A stretch of 64,000 bases of DNA from CAWAMD01 sp963783045 (lineage in GTDB: Bacteria > Actinomycetota > Nitriliruptoria > Nitriliruptorales > Nitriliruptoraceae): positions 400,675 through 464,674 of the forward strand of contig CAWAMD010000009.1 in assembly GCA_963783045.1 (NCBI GenBank), in the 5' to 3' direction. Positions 48,821 through 57,174 of the stretch are shown here, piece after piece. Position 1 is the first letter of the stretch. Each line of letters begins with the position of its first letter. A program made the position numbers and the translations under genes. Below the pieces are notes generated by a model. That model saw nothing but the letters and a program-made list of their open reading frames with translations, was not told where the DNA came from and did no database searches.

Positions 48821-51436
48821 ATGACGTCCACGCACGACGTGGCAGCCGCCGCAGCCGGCGACGGCCCCGACCTCGCGACCCTGCAGCGGCAGCTGCCACG
48901 GGCCCTGCGCCGCGCGGAGCAGGGGATGACCCTGCGACGCGACGAGGCCGCGGCCCTGCTGACCGCCCGCGGCGAGGACCTCGACCGTCTGCTGACGATC
49001 GCCGGCCGCATCCGCGACGCCGCCCCGTGGCTCCAGTCGCAGCGACGCGTCACCTACAGCCGGAAGGTCTTCATCCCGCTCACCCATCTGTGCCGGGACA
49101 CCTGCGGGTACTGCACATTCGCGTGGCCGCCGAAGAAGGACATGCCGGCGTTCCTGTCGCCCGACGAGGTGCTCGACATCGCCCGCGCCGGCCAGGCCGC
49201 CGGCTGCAAGGAGGCGCTGTTCACCCTCGGCGACAAGCCCGAGGAGCGCTACCCGGCCGCCCGCGAGTGGCTCGACGCGCGCGGCTACGACTCCACGCTC
49301 GCCTACCTGCGGGCGGTCTCCGTCCAGGTCATCGAGGAGACCGGGCTGCTGCCCCACCTCAACCCGGGCGTGCTGTCCTGGGCCGACATGGCGACCCTCA
49401 AGCAGGTGTCGCCGTCGATGGGGATGATGCTCGAGACGACCTCGGAACGATTGCTCGCCAAGGGCGAGGCCCACTTCAACTCGCCCGACAAGGAACCGGC
49501 GGTCCGCCTGCGCACCATCGAGGACGCCGGGCGGCTCTCGATCCCGTTCACGTCCGGGCTGCTCATCGGCATCGGCGAGACGCTCACCGAGCGTGCCGAC
49601 ACCGTGCTCGCGCTGCGTGACGCCCACCGCCGGTACGGGCACCTCCAGGAGGTGATCGTCCAGAACTTCCGGGCCAAGCCCGACACGGCGTTCCGCAACC
49701 GGCCCGAACCGTCCTTCGAGGATCTGCTCGCCAGCGTCGCCATGACCCGGATCGTCATGGGCCCGACCGTGCACGTGCAGGCACCGCCGAACCTCTCGCC
49801 CGACCAGTACGACCAGATCCTCGCGGCCGGCATCGACGACTGGGGCGGTGTCTCGCCGGTCACCCCCGACCACGTCAACCCCGAGATGCCCTGGCCCCAG
49901 CTCGACGAGCTCGCGGCCCGCTCCGAGGCGCAGGGCTTCACCCTGACCGAGCGGCTCTGCGTCTACCCCGAGTACGCGCGCCAGCCCGATCCCTGGCTCG
50001 CTGGACGGATGCGCGGCCCGGTCCAGGCGCTCGCGACGGGGGAGGGGCTCGCCCGCCCCGATACGCGCCCGGCGCCCCAGCCCTGGCAGGACCCCGAGAC
50101 CGAGTACACGGCCACGACCGCGGCCATGGAGGCCGTCATCGGCGGCGACGAGGCAGGCGGGTCGGCCGCCGACGGGCGCAACGCCCGCTCGGCCTTCGCG
50201 GACGACGAGCTGCATCAGGCCGTCTTCGGTGACGTGCACTTCATCGCGGAGGGGGTCGTGGCCCCGAACGCCCCGCGGCACGAGGGACCGGCGCGCTCCC
50301 GCATCCGCCCCGAGGTGTCCGCCGCGCTCGCCAAGGCGCAGCGCGGCACGGTGCTCGACGACGACGAGGCGCTGCTCCTGTTCGACACGACCGGCGTCGA
50401 GCTCGATGCGCTCGCGCGGGCCGCCGACGAGGTCCGCGCCGCGACCGTGGGCGACACCGTCACCTACGTCGTGAACCGGAACCTCAACTTCACGAACATC
50501 TGCTACACGGGCTGCCGATTCTGCGCCTTCGCGCAGCGTCGTGACGACCCCGACGCCTACAACCTGTCGCTGACCGAGATCGCCGACCGCGTCGAGGAGG
50601 CGTGGAACGACGGCGCCACCGAGGTCTGCATGCAGGGCGGCATCCACCCCGACCTGCCGGGCGACTACTACTTCCAGGTCCTCGACGCCGTGAAGGCGCG
50701 CGTGCCGGACATGCACGTCCACGCCTTCTCGCCGATGGAGATCGTCAACGGGGCCACCCGGATGGCCATCTCGATCCGCGAATGGCTCGAGGAGGCCGCC
50801 GCCCACGGCCTCGGGTCCATCCCCGGCACCGCTGCCGAGATCCTCGACGACAACGTCCGCTGGGTCCTGACGAAGGGCAAGCTCCCCGCCGACGCCTGGA
50901 TCGAGGTGATCACCACCGCACACCACCTCGGCATCCCGACGACCTCGACGATGATGTACGGCCACGTGGACGAGCCACGCCACTGGGTCGCGCACCTGAA
51001 GCTCCTGCGCTCCATCCAGGAGGAGACGGGCGGGTTCACCGAGTTCGTCCCGCTGCCCTTCGTCCACCAGCTCGCCCCGATCTACCTCGCCGGGGTCGCC
51101 CGGCCCGGCCCGTCCTGGGAGGACAACCGCCGCGTGCACGCGATGGCCCGCCTGCTGCTCGCCGGCGCCATCGACAACGTGCAGCTGTCCTGGGTGAAGA
51201 TGGGCATGGACCGCGCCGTCGAGATCCTGCAGGGCGGCGCGAACGACCTCGGCGGGACCTTGATGGAGGAGACGATCTCGCGGATGGCCGGCTCCGAGCA
51301 CGGCATCCGCCAGTCGCCCGAGGCGCTCCGCGCGCTCGCCGCTGCGGCCGGACGCCCCGCCGCCGAGCGCACCACCACCTACTCCCGGATCGAGCCCGAC
51401 GGCATCCGTTACCGGCTCGTCACGCCCGCCGGCTGA
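48821..51436 (+). CDS. fbiC: Fo synthase, fused CofG-CofH radical SAM enzyme
   Basis: 871 residues with two radical SAM domains: CofG-like N-half with CRDTCGYCTFAWPPKKDM and CofH-like C-half with NICYTGCRFCAFAQRRDD, each holding the CX3CX2C cluster motif. It joins a tyrosine-derived fragment to a ribityl-diaminouracil to make Fo, the chromophore of F420. ATG 48821 is preceded by GATGGGAG. It is divergent from fbiAB, so the chromophore and tailoring genes are grouped, whereas in mycobacteria, as I recall, fbiC lies apart. Confidence 0.95.
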   Translation: MTSTHDVAAAAAGDGPDLATLQRQLPRALRRAEQGMTLRRDEAAALLTARGEDLDRLLTIAGRIRDAAPWLQSQRRVTYSRKVFIPLTHLCRDTCGYCTFAWPPKKDMPAFLSPDEVLDIARAGQAAGCKEALFTLGDKPEERYPAAREWLDARGYDSTLAYLRAVSVQVIEETGLLPHLNPGVLSWADMATLKQVSPSMGMMLETTSERLLAKGEAHFNSPDKEPAVRLRTIEDAGRLSIPFTSGLLIGIGETLTERADTVLALRDAHRRYGHLQEVIVQNFRAKPDTAFRNRPEPSFEDLLASVAMTRIVMGPTVHVQAPPNLSPDQYDQILAAGIDDWGGVSPVTPDHVNPEMPWPQLDELAARSEAQGFTLTERLCVYPEYARQPDPWLAGRMRGPVQALATGEGLARPDTRPAPQPWQDPETEYTATTAAMEAVIGGDEAGGSAADGRNARSAFADDELHQAVFGDVHFIAEGVVAPNAPRHEGPARSRIRPEVSAALAKAQRGTVLDDDEALLLFDTTGVELDALARAADEVRAATVGDTVTYVVNRNLNFTNICYTGCRFCAFAQRRDDPDAYNLSLTEIADRVEEAWNDGATEVCMQGGIHPDLPGDYYFQVLDAVKARVPDMHVHAFSPMEIVNGATRMAISIREWLEEAAAHGLGSIPGTAAEILDDNVRWVLTKGKLPADAWIEVITTAHHLGIPTTSTMMYGHVDEPRHWVAHLKLLRSIQEETGGFTEFVPLPFVHQLAPIYLAGVARPGPSWEDNRRVHAMARLLLAGAIDNVQLSWVKMGMDRAVEILQGGANDLGGTLMEETISRMAGSEHGIRQSPEALRALAAAAGRPAAERTTTYSRIEPDGIRYRLVTPAG

Positions 51437-51480
51437 CCCCCACACGCCGGCCGACCCTGCCCACCGAACCGCCCCCGCCC

Positions 51481-51523
51481 AAACCTGTGCAAGATCCCGC
51501 CAACCTTTGACGAAACCTGTGCA
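51481..51523. promoter_or_regulatory. Direct repeat AAACCTGTGCA and promoter region of the sigma gene
   Basis: AAACCTGTGCA occurs at 51481-51491 and 51513-51523, 32 bp apart (about three helical turns). A TTGACG lies between them at 51507-51512. This suggests a promoter with two bound activator or repressor sites. Confidence 0.4.
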
Positions 51524-51616
51524 TCCCGGGACAGTTGTGTCGTCCACACGACCCAGCCGCCCCCGGCACCCCGCGATCCACCGCGACCACCCGGGGCACC
51601 GACACGGAGTTCGATA

Positions 51617-52243
51617 TTGGCGACGGCGGAGCTCTCCCTCCCCACCCTCCACACCCACGTCAGGACGCAGCGCCGGGCCGCGGCTGACACGCTGAAGACC
51701 CGGACCGACGCCGACCTGCTCGTCGCGGCCGGCCAGGGCGACGAGGTCGCGTTCAGCGAGCTCTACGACCGGGTCGCGCCCCAGGTGGTCGGCATCGCCC
51801 GTCGCGTGCTGCGCGACCGGGCACTCGCCGAGGAGGCCGCGCAGGAGGTCCTCGTCGAGGTGTGGCGCAAAGCCGCCCGATTCGACCCCGAGCGGGGGAG
51901 CGCCAGCGGGTGGATCGCCACCCTGGCGCACCGCCGCGCCGTCGACCGGGTCCGCAGCGAGCAGGCCGCACGCGACCGGGACGATCGAGCCAGCCGCCGG
52001 GACCACCAGCCGAGCCACGACGTCGTCGCCGACGAGGTCACGACCCGACTCGAGCACTGGCAGGTCCGCCAGGCACTCGTCCAGCTCACCGACCGGCAGC
52101 GCGAGGCGATCGAGCTCGCCTACTACGCCGGCCACACCTACCGGGACGTCGCGAGCGTCCTCGGGATCCCCGAGGGCACCGCGAAGTCGCGCCTGCGGGA
52201 CGGGCTGATGCGTCTGCGCGAGCTGCTGGCCGACCTCGCCTGA
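51617..52243 (+). CDS. Sigma-70 family (ECF-type) RNA polymerase sigma factor
   Basis: 208 residues. Region 2 is at about 35-105 (AFSELYDRVAPQVVGIARRV, EEAAQEVLVEVWRKAARFDP, ASGWIATLAHRRAVDRVRSE) and region 4 at about 145-205 (ALVQLTDRQREAIELAYYAG, HTYRDVASVLGIPEGTAKSR). The combination resembles the SigK group. No anti-sigma factor follows, so control is not visible. The TTG start at 51617 follows ACGGAG. Confidence 0.9.
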   Translation: MATAELSLPTLHTHVRTQRRAAADTLKTRTDADLLVAAGQGDEVAFSELYDRVAPQVVGIARRVLRDRALAEEAAQEVLVEVWRKAARFDPERGSASGWIATLAHRRAVDRVRSEQAARDRDDRASRRDHQPSHDVVADEVTTRLEHWQVRQALVQLTDRQREAIELAYYAGHTYRDVASVLGIPEGTAKSRLRDGLMRLRELLADLA

Positions 52244-52291
52244 ACGACGGCGACGGGTAGGCTCCCCGCGCACCGGCGCGGGAGGACGCGA

Positions 52292-53362
52292 GTGTCCGAC
52301 GAGCAGGACCTGGGACGCCAGACGAGCGACCCGGCCGACCCGACCGCCCAGGACGACGTGGCCGCGGCCGACCAGACTTCGGTCGATGCCGACCCGGCAG
52401 CGGCTGACGCCGACCCGGCAGCGGCTGACGCCGATCCGGCAGCGGCTGACGCCGATCCGGCAGCGGCTGACGCCGATCCGGCAGCGGCTGACGCCGATCC
52501 GGCAGCGGCTGACGCCGATCCGGCAGCGGCTGGCGCCGATCCGGCAGCGGCTGACGCCGACGACGCGTTCGTGACGCGGGTCGACGATCTGTTCGCCGAC
52601 GCGGTCGAGCGGCAGGTCGCCGAGCAGCGGACGCTGAACCGTCACCTGGCCGACCTGGAACGCGGCCTCGGCACGGTGCGCGACCGGCTGGACGAGCTGC
52701 AGGTCCAGCTGGCCCGCGACCTCGGGCCGATCCTCGACCGACTCGGTGGGCTCGACGCCGCGCTGCGTGCCGTCCGCGAGGCGGGCACACGCACGGCCAC
52801 CGACACCCGCGAGCAGCTGGACGCGCTCGGCGAGCTCGTACGTGCCGAGTCGCGCGAGCAGGCGGCCGACCTCGGGACCGACCTCGCGGGACTGCGCCGG
52901 CGCACGGACGAGCTCGCGGAGCAGGTCGCCGGTCTCCACGCGGCGCTCGACACGGGACTCGAACGCATCGGTGCGCGACAGGACCACGTGGCCGAGGAGC
53001 TGTCGCGCGTCGGGGCAGCCGAGGTGCCGGCGGGCGGCGACCTCTCGCCCGGGGCGGACCGGATCGAGTCGATGGTCAGCCAGCTCCGCGACCTCGTGAT
53101 GCCGGTGGCACGCGGTGGCGCCGCGGCCGGGCGGGCCGGCGACCGCTTCGCAGCCCGGGTCGGTGAGCGCCTCGACGCCGTCGACGAACGGCTCCGCGCC
53201 CAGCAGACCTCGCTCGACGCCCGCCTCGACGCGCTCGAGGCGGAGATCGCCAGCTCCCGCGCGGCCCTGCGCGGACAGTTCGACGAGTTCCGGAGCGCTC
53301 TCGACCGCGTCGCCCGGCGCGTCGACGGCACGGCAAGCGCCAGCGGTGGTGACCCAGAGTAA
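52292..53362 (+). CDS. Coiled-coil protein with tandem ADPAAAD repeats, unknown function
   Basis: 356 residues from GTG 52292 (GGAGGA upstream). Residues about 33-88 are eight copies of ADPAAAD, an acidic, alanine- and proline-rich spacer. The rest is almost wholly helical with heptad pattern (VEQRLNRHLADL-like segments: RTLNRHLADLERGLGTVRDR, DTREQLDALGELVRAESREQ, SLDARLDALEAEIASSRAAL). No membrane segment or enzyme motif. It could be a cytoskeletal, cell-pole or DNA-associated scaffold. It follows the sigma gene by 48 bp. Confidence 0.7.
   Translation: MSDEQDLGRQTSDPADPTAQDDVAAADQTSVDADPAAADADPAAADADPAAADADPAAADADPAAADADPAAADADPAAAGADPAAADADDAFVTRVDDLFADAVERQVAEQRTLNRHLADLERGLGTVRDRLDELQVQLARDLGPILDRLGGLDAALRAVREAGTRTATDTREQLDALGELVRAESREQAADLGTDLAGLRRRTDELAEQVAGLHAALDTGLERIGARQDHVAEELSRVGAAEVPAGGDLSPGADRIESMVSQLRDLVMPVARGGAAAGRAGDRFAARVGERLDAVDERLRAQQTSLDARLDALEAEIASSRAALRGQFDEFRSALDRVARRVDGTASASGGDPE
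52388..52555. repeat. Eight 21-bp tandem repeats inside the coiled-coil gene
   Basis: Units of 21 bp encode ADPAAAD. Units 1-2 have GCCGACCCGG and units 3-8 GCCGATCCGG, and unit 7 ends GGC instead of GAC. The near-identity at DNA level shows recent expansion and predicts copy-number variation. Confidence 0.95.
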
Positions 53363-53420
53363 CACCGAGTGCACGCAGCGCGCGCAACCACTAGCCATTG
53401 CGCTCAGATGCCGTAGGAAC

Positions 53421-53434
53421 CACAAGAGGTTGTG
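53421..53434. promoter_or_regulatory. Small palindrome CACAA-GAGG-TTGTG before the whiB promoter
   Basis: A perfect 5-bp inverted repeat ending 8 bp upstream of the putative -35. Position fits an operator. Confidence 0.3.
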
Positions 53435-53442
53435 ATCTCCCC

Positions 53443-53471
53443 TTGACGGAACGCACCTCGGCGCCCAGAAT
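53443..53471 (+). promoter_or_regulatory. Promoter of whiB
   Basis: TTGACG (53443-53448) and CAGAAT (53466-53471) with 17-bp spacing, a good housekeeping-type match. It implies a leader of about 150 nt with hairpins CTGGCG/CGCCAG and GTGGACCG/CGGTCCAC before the GTG start. Confidence 0.6.
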
Positions 53472-53626
53472 GACGAACATGTAGTTTCACGGTTGTGGAC
53501 GGCGGGGCACCTGGCGAAGCGCCAGCTGGGAGCGAAGGTCCCCGATCAGGACCGTGCAGAAGGTGGACCGGTCACCGAGGGAAGCCGGGGTCGGTCCACG
53601 GGTCCCTTCAGGGCAGGAGTGAAATC

Positions 53627-53893
53627 GTGGGTGCGACCGCCGAGCTGGCCATGCAGCTGAACGCCGACGTCTCGGAACGGGAATGGATGCTCGAGGCCAA
53701 GTGCCTCGACGCCGACCCGGAGGCGTTCTTTCCGGAGAAGGGCGGATCGACCCGCGAGGCGAAGCGCATCTGCGCGGTGTGTCCCGTGCGTGAGGAGTGC
53801 CTCGAGTACGCGCTCGCGAACGACGAGCGGTTCGGTATCTGGGGTGGTCTGAGCGAGCGCGAGCGGCGTCGCGCCAAGCGTCTGGCGTCCTGA
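53627..53893 (+). CDS. WhiB-family iron-sulfur transcriptional regulator
   Basis: 88 residues with the four cluster cysteines (Cys26, Cys49, Cys52, Cys58) in the Wbl spacing, the GIWGG turn (70-74) and a basic tail ERERRRAKR. Wbl proteins bind a 4Fe-4S cluster and the principal sigma factor. Neighbours (GT2, DUF5719, DUF3499, manB downstream; fbi genes upstream) point to the WhiB2/WhmD group that controls division and envelope genes. GTG 53627 follows AGGAG. Confidence 0.9.
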   Translation: MGATAELAMQLNADVSEREWMLEAKCLDADPEAFFPEKGGSTREAKRICAVCPVREECLEYALANDERFGIWGGLSERERRRAKRLAS

Positions 53894-54114
53894 CCGGCGC
53901 GTACCACCTGCCGCGCCGCCGCCTGCTTCCCCCTGCTGCCGAGGCGGCGCCGCGCCTGTGCTACCTTCCTGCCCGCTCCTGACATTCGTCGGGTGATCGC
54001 ACACCCGCCCCCCGGGTCTCCCATCCCTCACGGACATCCGCTGTTTCCGTGGCCCGTGGCGTGCCTGTGCGTCCTGTTCGCAGTCCGTGCGAAACGCAGG
54101 GAGGACGACCACCG

Positions 54115-57100
54115 GTGGACAGCGAGGCCGCTGAGCGGGTGCTGGCCGTCCTCGTGGTGCACGACGGCGCAGCCTGGCTACCGGCGACCCTCGACTCCCT
54201 CGACGAGCAGCACGTGGAGGGCCTCGAGGTCGTCGCGGTCGACAACGGATCGACCGACGGGTCCCGCGACCTGCTGATCGAACGGCTGGGTACGGAGCGG
54301 GTGCTCGTCGCCGACCGCGACCTCGGCTTCGGTGCGGCCGTCGCCATGGCCCTCGACGCATCGGTCGGGCGCGACGCCGCCTCCGTGCTGCTGCTCCACG
54401 ACGACATGGCGCTCGAGCCCGGATGCGTCGCGACGCTGGTCAAGCACCTGCAGGCCGACCCCCGGCTCGGCATCGTCGGCCCGAAGAAGCGGCGTTGGGA
54501 GGACCCGACGCGCCTGCAGGCCGTCGGCATGACCGTCGACGTGACCGGACGGCCGGACTCCGACATCGAGCCCGACGAGCTCGACCACGGGCAGCACGAC
54601 CACGTCCAGCGCGTCCTGTACGTCTCCACGGCCGGCATGCTCGTCCGCCGCGAGGTGTTCACGGCGCTCGGCGGGTTCGACCGTCGCTACCACCTCTTCC
54701 GCGACGACCTGGATCTCTGCTGGCGGGCATGGCTGGCCGGCTACGACGTCGAGGTGGTGCCGGCTGCCGCGGTCCGGCACGTCGCCGGCGCGGCCAACTA
54801 CCGGCGGATGGGGCAGACGGCCTTCCTCGGCCCACGCTACTTCGCCGAGCGGAACACGCTCGCGACCCTGCTGAAGAACTACGGGACGGCACGGCTCCTC
54901 GTCGTGCTGCCGCTCTTCCTCGTCGTCGGGGTCGCGAAGATCCTCGGGTTCCTCGCGACCCGGCGGCTCACCGACGCCTCGCAGACCCTCCGGGCATGGG
55001 CGTGGAACGTCGCGCATCTGCCGTCCACGCTGCGGCTACGCCGACGCGTGCAGTCGACCCGCACCCGCACCGACGGGGAGCTCTCGGAGCTGTTCACCCG
55101 GGTGGTGCCCCGCCTGCGGGCCTACGCCGAGGCCATCGGCGACTGGGTGGCCGGTGGCGACGAGGTCTTCGACGAGGCAGCGCAGGCCGCCGTCGCCCGT
55201 CCGCGGGGCCGGCTCGGACGTGGCCTGACCTACGTGCAGACACACCCGGTGTCGACCCTCGGCCTCGCGCTGTTCCTCATCGGGATCGTGGTCGCCGTCC
55301 CGGTCCTGCGGCCCGGCGCGCTGCGTGGCGGCGAGTTCGCGCCGTGGCCGAGCTCGGCCACCGCCTTCTTCCGCCCCTACACGTCCGCCTGGCACGAGGC
55401 GGGAGCCATCGGCACGCCGCTGCCTCCCTCGCCGGCCCAGGCAGTGCTCGGCATCGTGTCCCTCCTCACCGCCGGCAGCTCGTGGCTGGCCTCCCGGCTG
55501 CTCCTCCTCGGCACCATCCCGCTCGCCTGGCTGCTGAGCCTGCGCGCGGCGAGCGTGGTCACCGAGCAGCGGCTGCCACGCCTGGCCGCAGCCACCGCCT
55601 TCGTGCTGTCGCCACCCGTGCTCGCCAGCCTGACGACGGGCCGGGTCAGCGACCTCGGCGTGGTCATCAGCCTCCCGGCCCTGGTGGCCAGCGGCGCGCT
55701 GATGATCCGGCCGGAGGTCCGTAGCGACCGGGCATGGCGGGCCACCGCCGCGACCGCGCTGGCCGCGGCACTGGCGATCGCGTTCGAGCCGGCGGCCGCG
55801 ATCGGACTCGCCGCCGTGGGCGTCGTCGCGCTCGTGCTCGTCGGTGCCAACGGCGGATCGCCCGACCGGGTCCGCGGGGCGCGGGTTCGGCTGCTCACCG
55901 CCGGCGCCGGCACGCTGCTGCTGCTGGTCCCGTGGTCGCTCGACCTCTTCGGTGACCGCGGCCCGATCTTCCACGCCATGACCCAGACCGGCGCGAACGC
56001 CCAGCCGTTCTGGCGCTGGCTCTTCCTCACCCCGGACCTGGCGGGCTTCCCCGGGGTCATCGCGGGCTCCGGCTTCGTGTTGGCCGCCGTCATCGGGCTG
56101 CTCTTCGGCTTCCGGCGGCGCCCGGGGACGAGCCTCGGGCTGTGGGCGCTCGCCCTCGCCGGCACCTACGCCGCCTGGGGGCTCGGCCGCATGGGCGCCT
56201 CCGCGTGGGCCTGGCCCGGGCTGCCCCTCCTCGTGTCGGCAGCGGCCTTCGCCGGACTGCTCGCGCTCGGCTTCGCCTCGGCCCGGTCCCATCTCGTGGC
56301 ACACGCGTTCGGCTGGCGGCACGTCACGACGCTCGTGACGACGGCCGCGGTGCTCGTGTCGCTGTCGGCTGCCGGCTGGGGCGTCCTCCGAAGCCACTGG
56401 CGCGCGTACTCGGTCGGCCAGCCGCTCCTCCCGGCGTTCGTCGGCGCCAACGTCGCCCGGGTCGGTCCCTTCCGGGTCCTCGTGCTCGCGGACGAAGGCG
56501 GCGTCGTGCACTGGGACCTGACCGGCCCCGACGGCCCGACCATGGCGACCTACGGGCTCACCCTCCCCCCGGCGCTCAACGTGCTCGTCGACCGGGGCAT
56601 CAGCGACCTGATGGGCGGTGCCGACCCGGGCGCGGCCAGCCGCTTCGGGCTGGCGAACATCCGGTACGTCGTCGTGCCGGAAGCGGCGCGGAGCCCCGCA
56701 CTGGACGACGCGCTCGGCGCGCAGCTCGACCTCGAACCGCAGCCGGTCGCCTCGGGGGCCGTCTACCGCGTGTCGAGCTGGATGCCCCGGGCGTCGGTCG
56801 TGCCGCAGCGGACGGCCGAGATCATCGCCGAGCGGGGGGAGGTGCCTCCCGGGGTCGACGCCGTGGCGCTCGGCCGCGACGGTCCCGGCCCGGCCAGCTA
56901 CCGCAGCGAGGTCGACGGCGCCGTCGCCGCGCTCGTCGCCAACGTCGCCGACGAAGGGTGGGAGGCCCGAGCCGACGGCCGCCTGCTGCGGCCGACGCCG
57001 CTGCTCGGCCTGGTGCGCTTCGACGTGCCGGCCGATGCGTCCGTCGTGACGGTGACGTACGCCCGGCAGGGACGGTGGGCGACGCTCGTGACGTTCCAGC

Positions 57101-57174
57101 TGCTCGTCGTCCTCGCCGCCATCTCGCTCGTGCTGCGGCCCCCGCGCTTCGCCGAGCCGGAGCCCCGGCCATGA
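54115..57174 (+). CDS. Family 2 glycosyltransferase with large membrane domain
   Basis: 1019 residues. The GT-A domain is at about 1-230: VLAVLVVHDGAAWLPATLDS, VAVDNGSTDGSRDLLIERLG, the D-D metal pair in LLLHDDMALEPG, and GGFDRRYHLFRDDLDLCWRA. Then come about 11-13 transmembrane helices (VSTLGLALFLIGIVVAVPVL and on) and an exported C-terminal part (RYVVVPEAARSPAL, GWEARADGRLL), resembling YfhO/arabinofuranosyltransferase-type membrane proteins. Likely transfers a sugar to a cell-envelope polymer. The next gene overlaps by 4 bp. GTG 54115 has GGGAGGACG upstream. Confidence 0.85.
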   Translation: MDSEAAERVLAVLVVHDGAAWLPATLDSLDEQHVEGLEVVAVDNGSTDGSRDLLIERLGTERVLVADRDLGFGAAVAMALDASVGRDAASVLLLHDDMALEPGCVATLVKHLQADPRLGIVGPKKRRWEDPTRLQAVGMTVDVTGRPDSDIEPDELDHGQHDHVQRVLYVSTAGMLVRREVFTALGGFDRRYHLFRDDLDLCWRAWLAGYDVEVVPAAAVRHVAGAANYRRMGQTAFLGPRYFAERNTLATLLKNYGTARLLVVLPLFLVVGVAKILGFLATRRLTDASQTLRAWAWNVAHLPSTLRLRRRVQSTRTRTDGELSELFTRVVPRLRAYAEAIGDWVAGGDEVFDEAAQAAVARPRGRLGRGLTYVQTHPVSTLGLALFLIGIVVAVPVLRPGALRGGEFAPWPSSATAFFRPYTSAWHEAGAIGTPLPPSPAQAVLGIVSLLTAGSSWLASRLLLLGTIPLAWLLSLRAASVVTEQRLPRLAAATAFVLSPPVLASLTTGRVSDLGVVISLPALVASGALMIRPEVRSDRAWRATAATALAAALAIAFEPAAAIGLAAVGVVALVLVGANGGSPDRVRGARVRLLTAGAGTLLLLVPWSLDLFGDRGPIFHAMTQTGANAQPFWRWLFLTPDLAGFPGVIAGSGFVLAAVIGLLFGFRRRPGTSLGLWALALAGTYAAWGLGRMGASAWAWPGLPLLVSAAAFAGLLALGFASARSHLVAHAFGWRHVTTLVTTAAVLVSLSAAGWGVLRSHWRAYSVGQPLLPAFVGANVARVGPFRVLVLADEGGVVHWDLTGPDGPTMATYGLTLPPALNVLVDRGISDLMGGADPGAASRFGLANIRYVVVPEAARSPALDDALGAQLDLEPQPVASGAVYRVSSWMPRASVVPQRTAEIIAERGEVPPGVDAVALGRDGPGPASYRSEVDGAVAALVANVADEGWEARADGRLLRPTPLLGLVRFDVPADASVVTVTYARQGRWATLVTFQLLVVLAAISLVLRPPRFAEPEPRP

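Noticed and set aside
52388..52555. CRISPR array
   Set aside because: The repeats are contiguous 21-bp coding units with no spacers. No CRISPR arrays were seen anywhere in the window.
48788..53425. Open minus-strand frame of about 1545 codons
   Set aside because: It is antisense to fbiC, the sigma gene and the coiled-coil gene and shows no domains. It is another GC-rich shadow frame.
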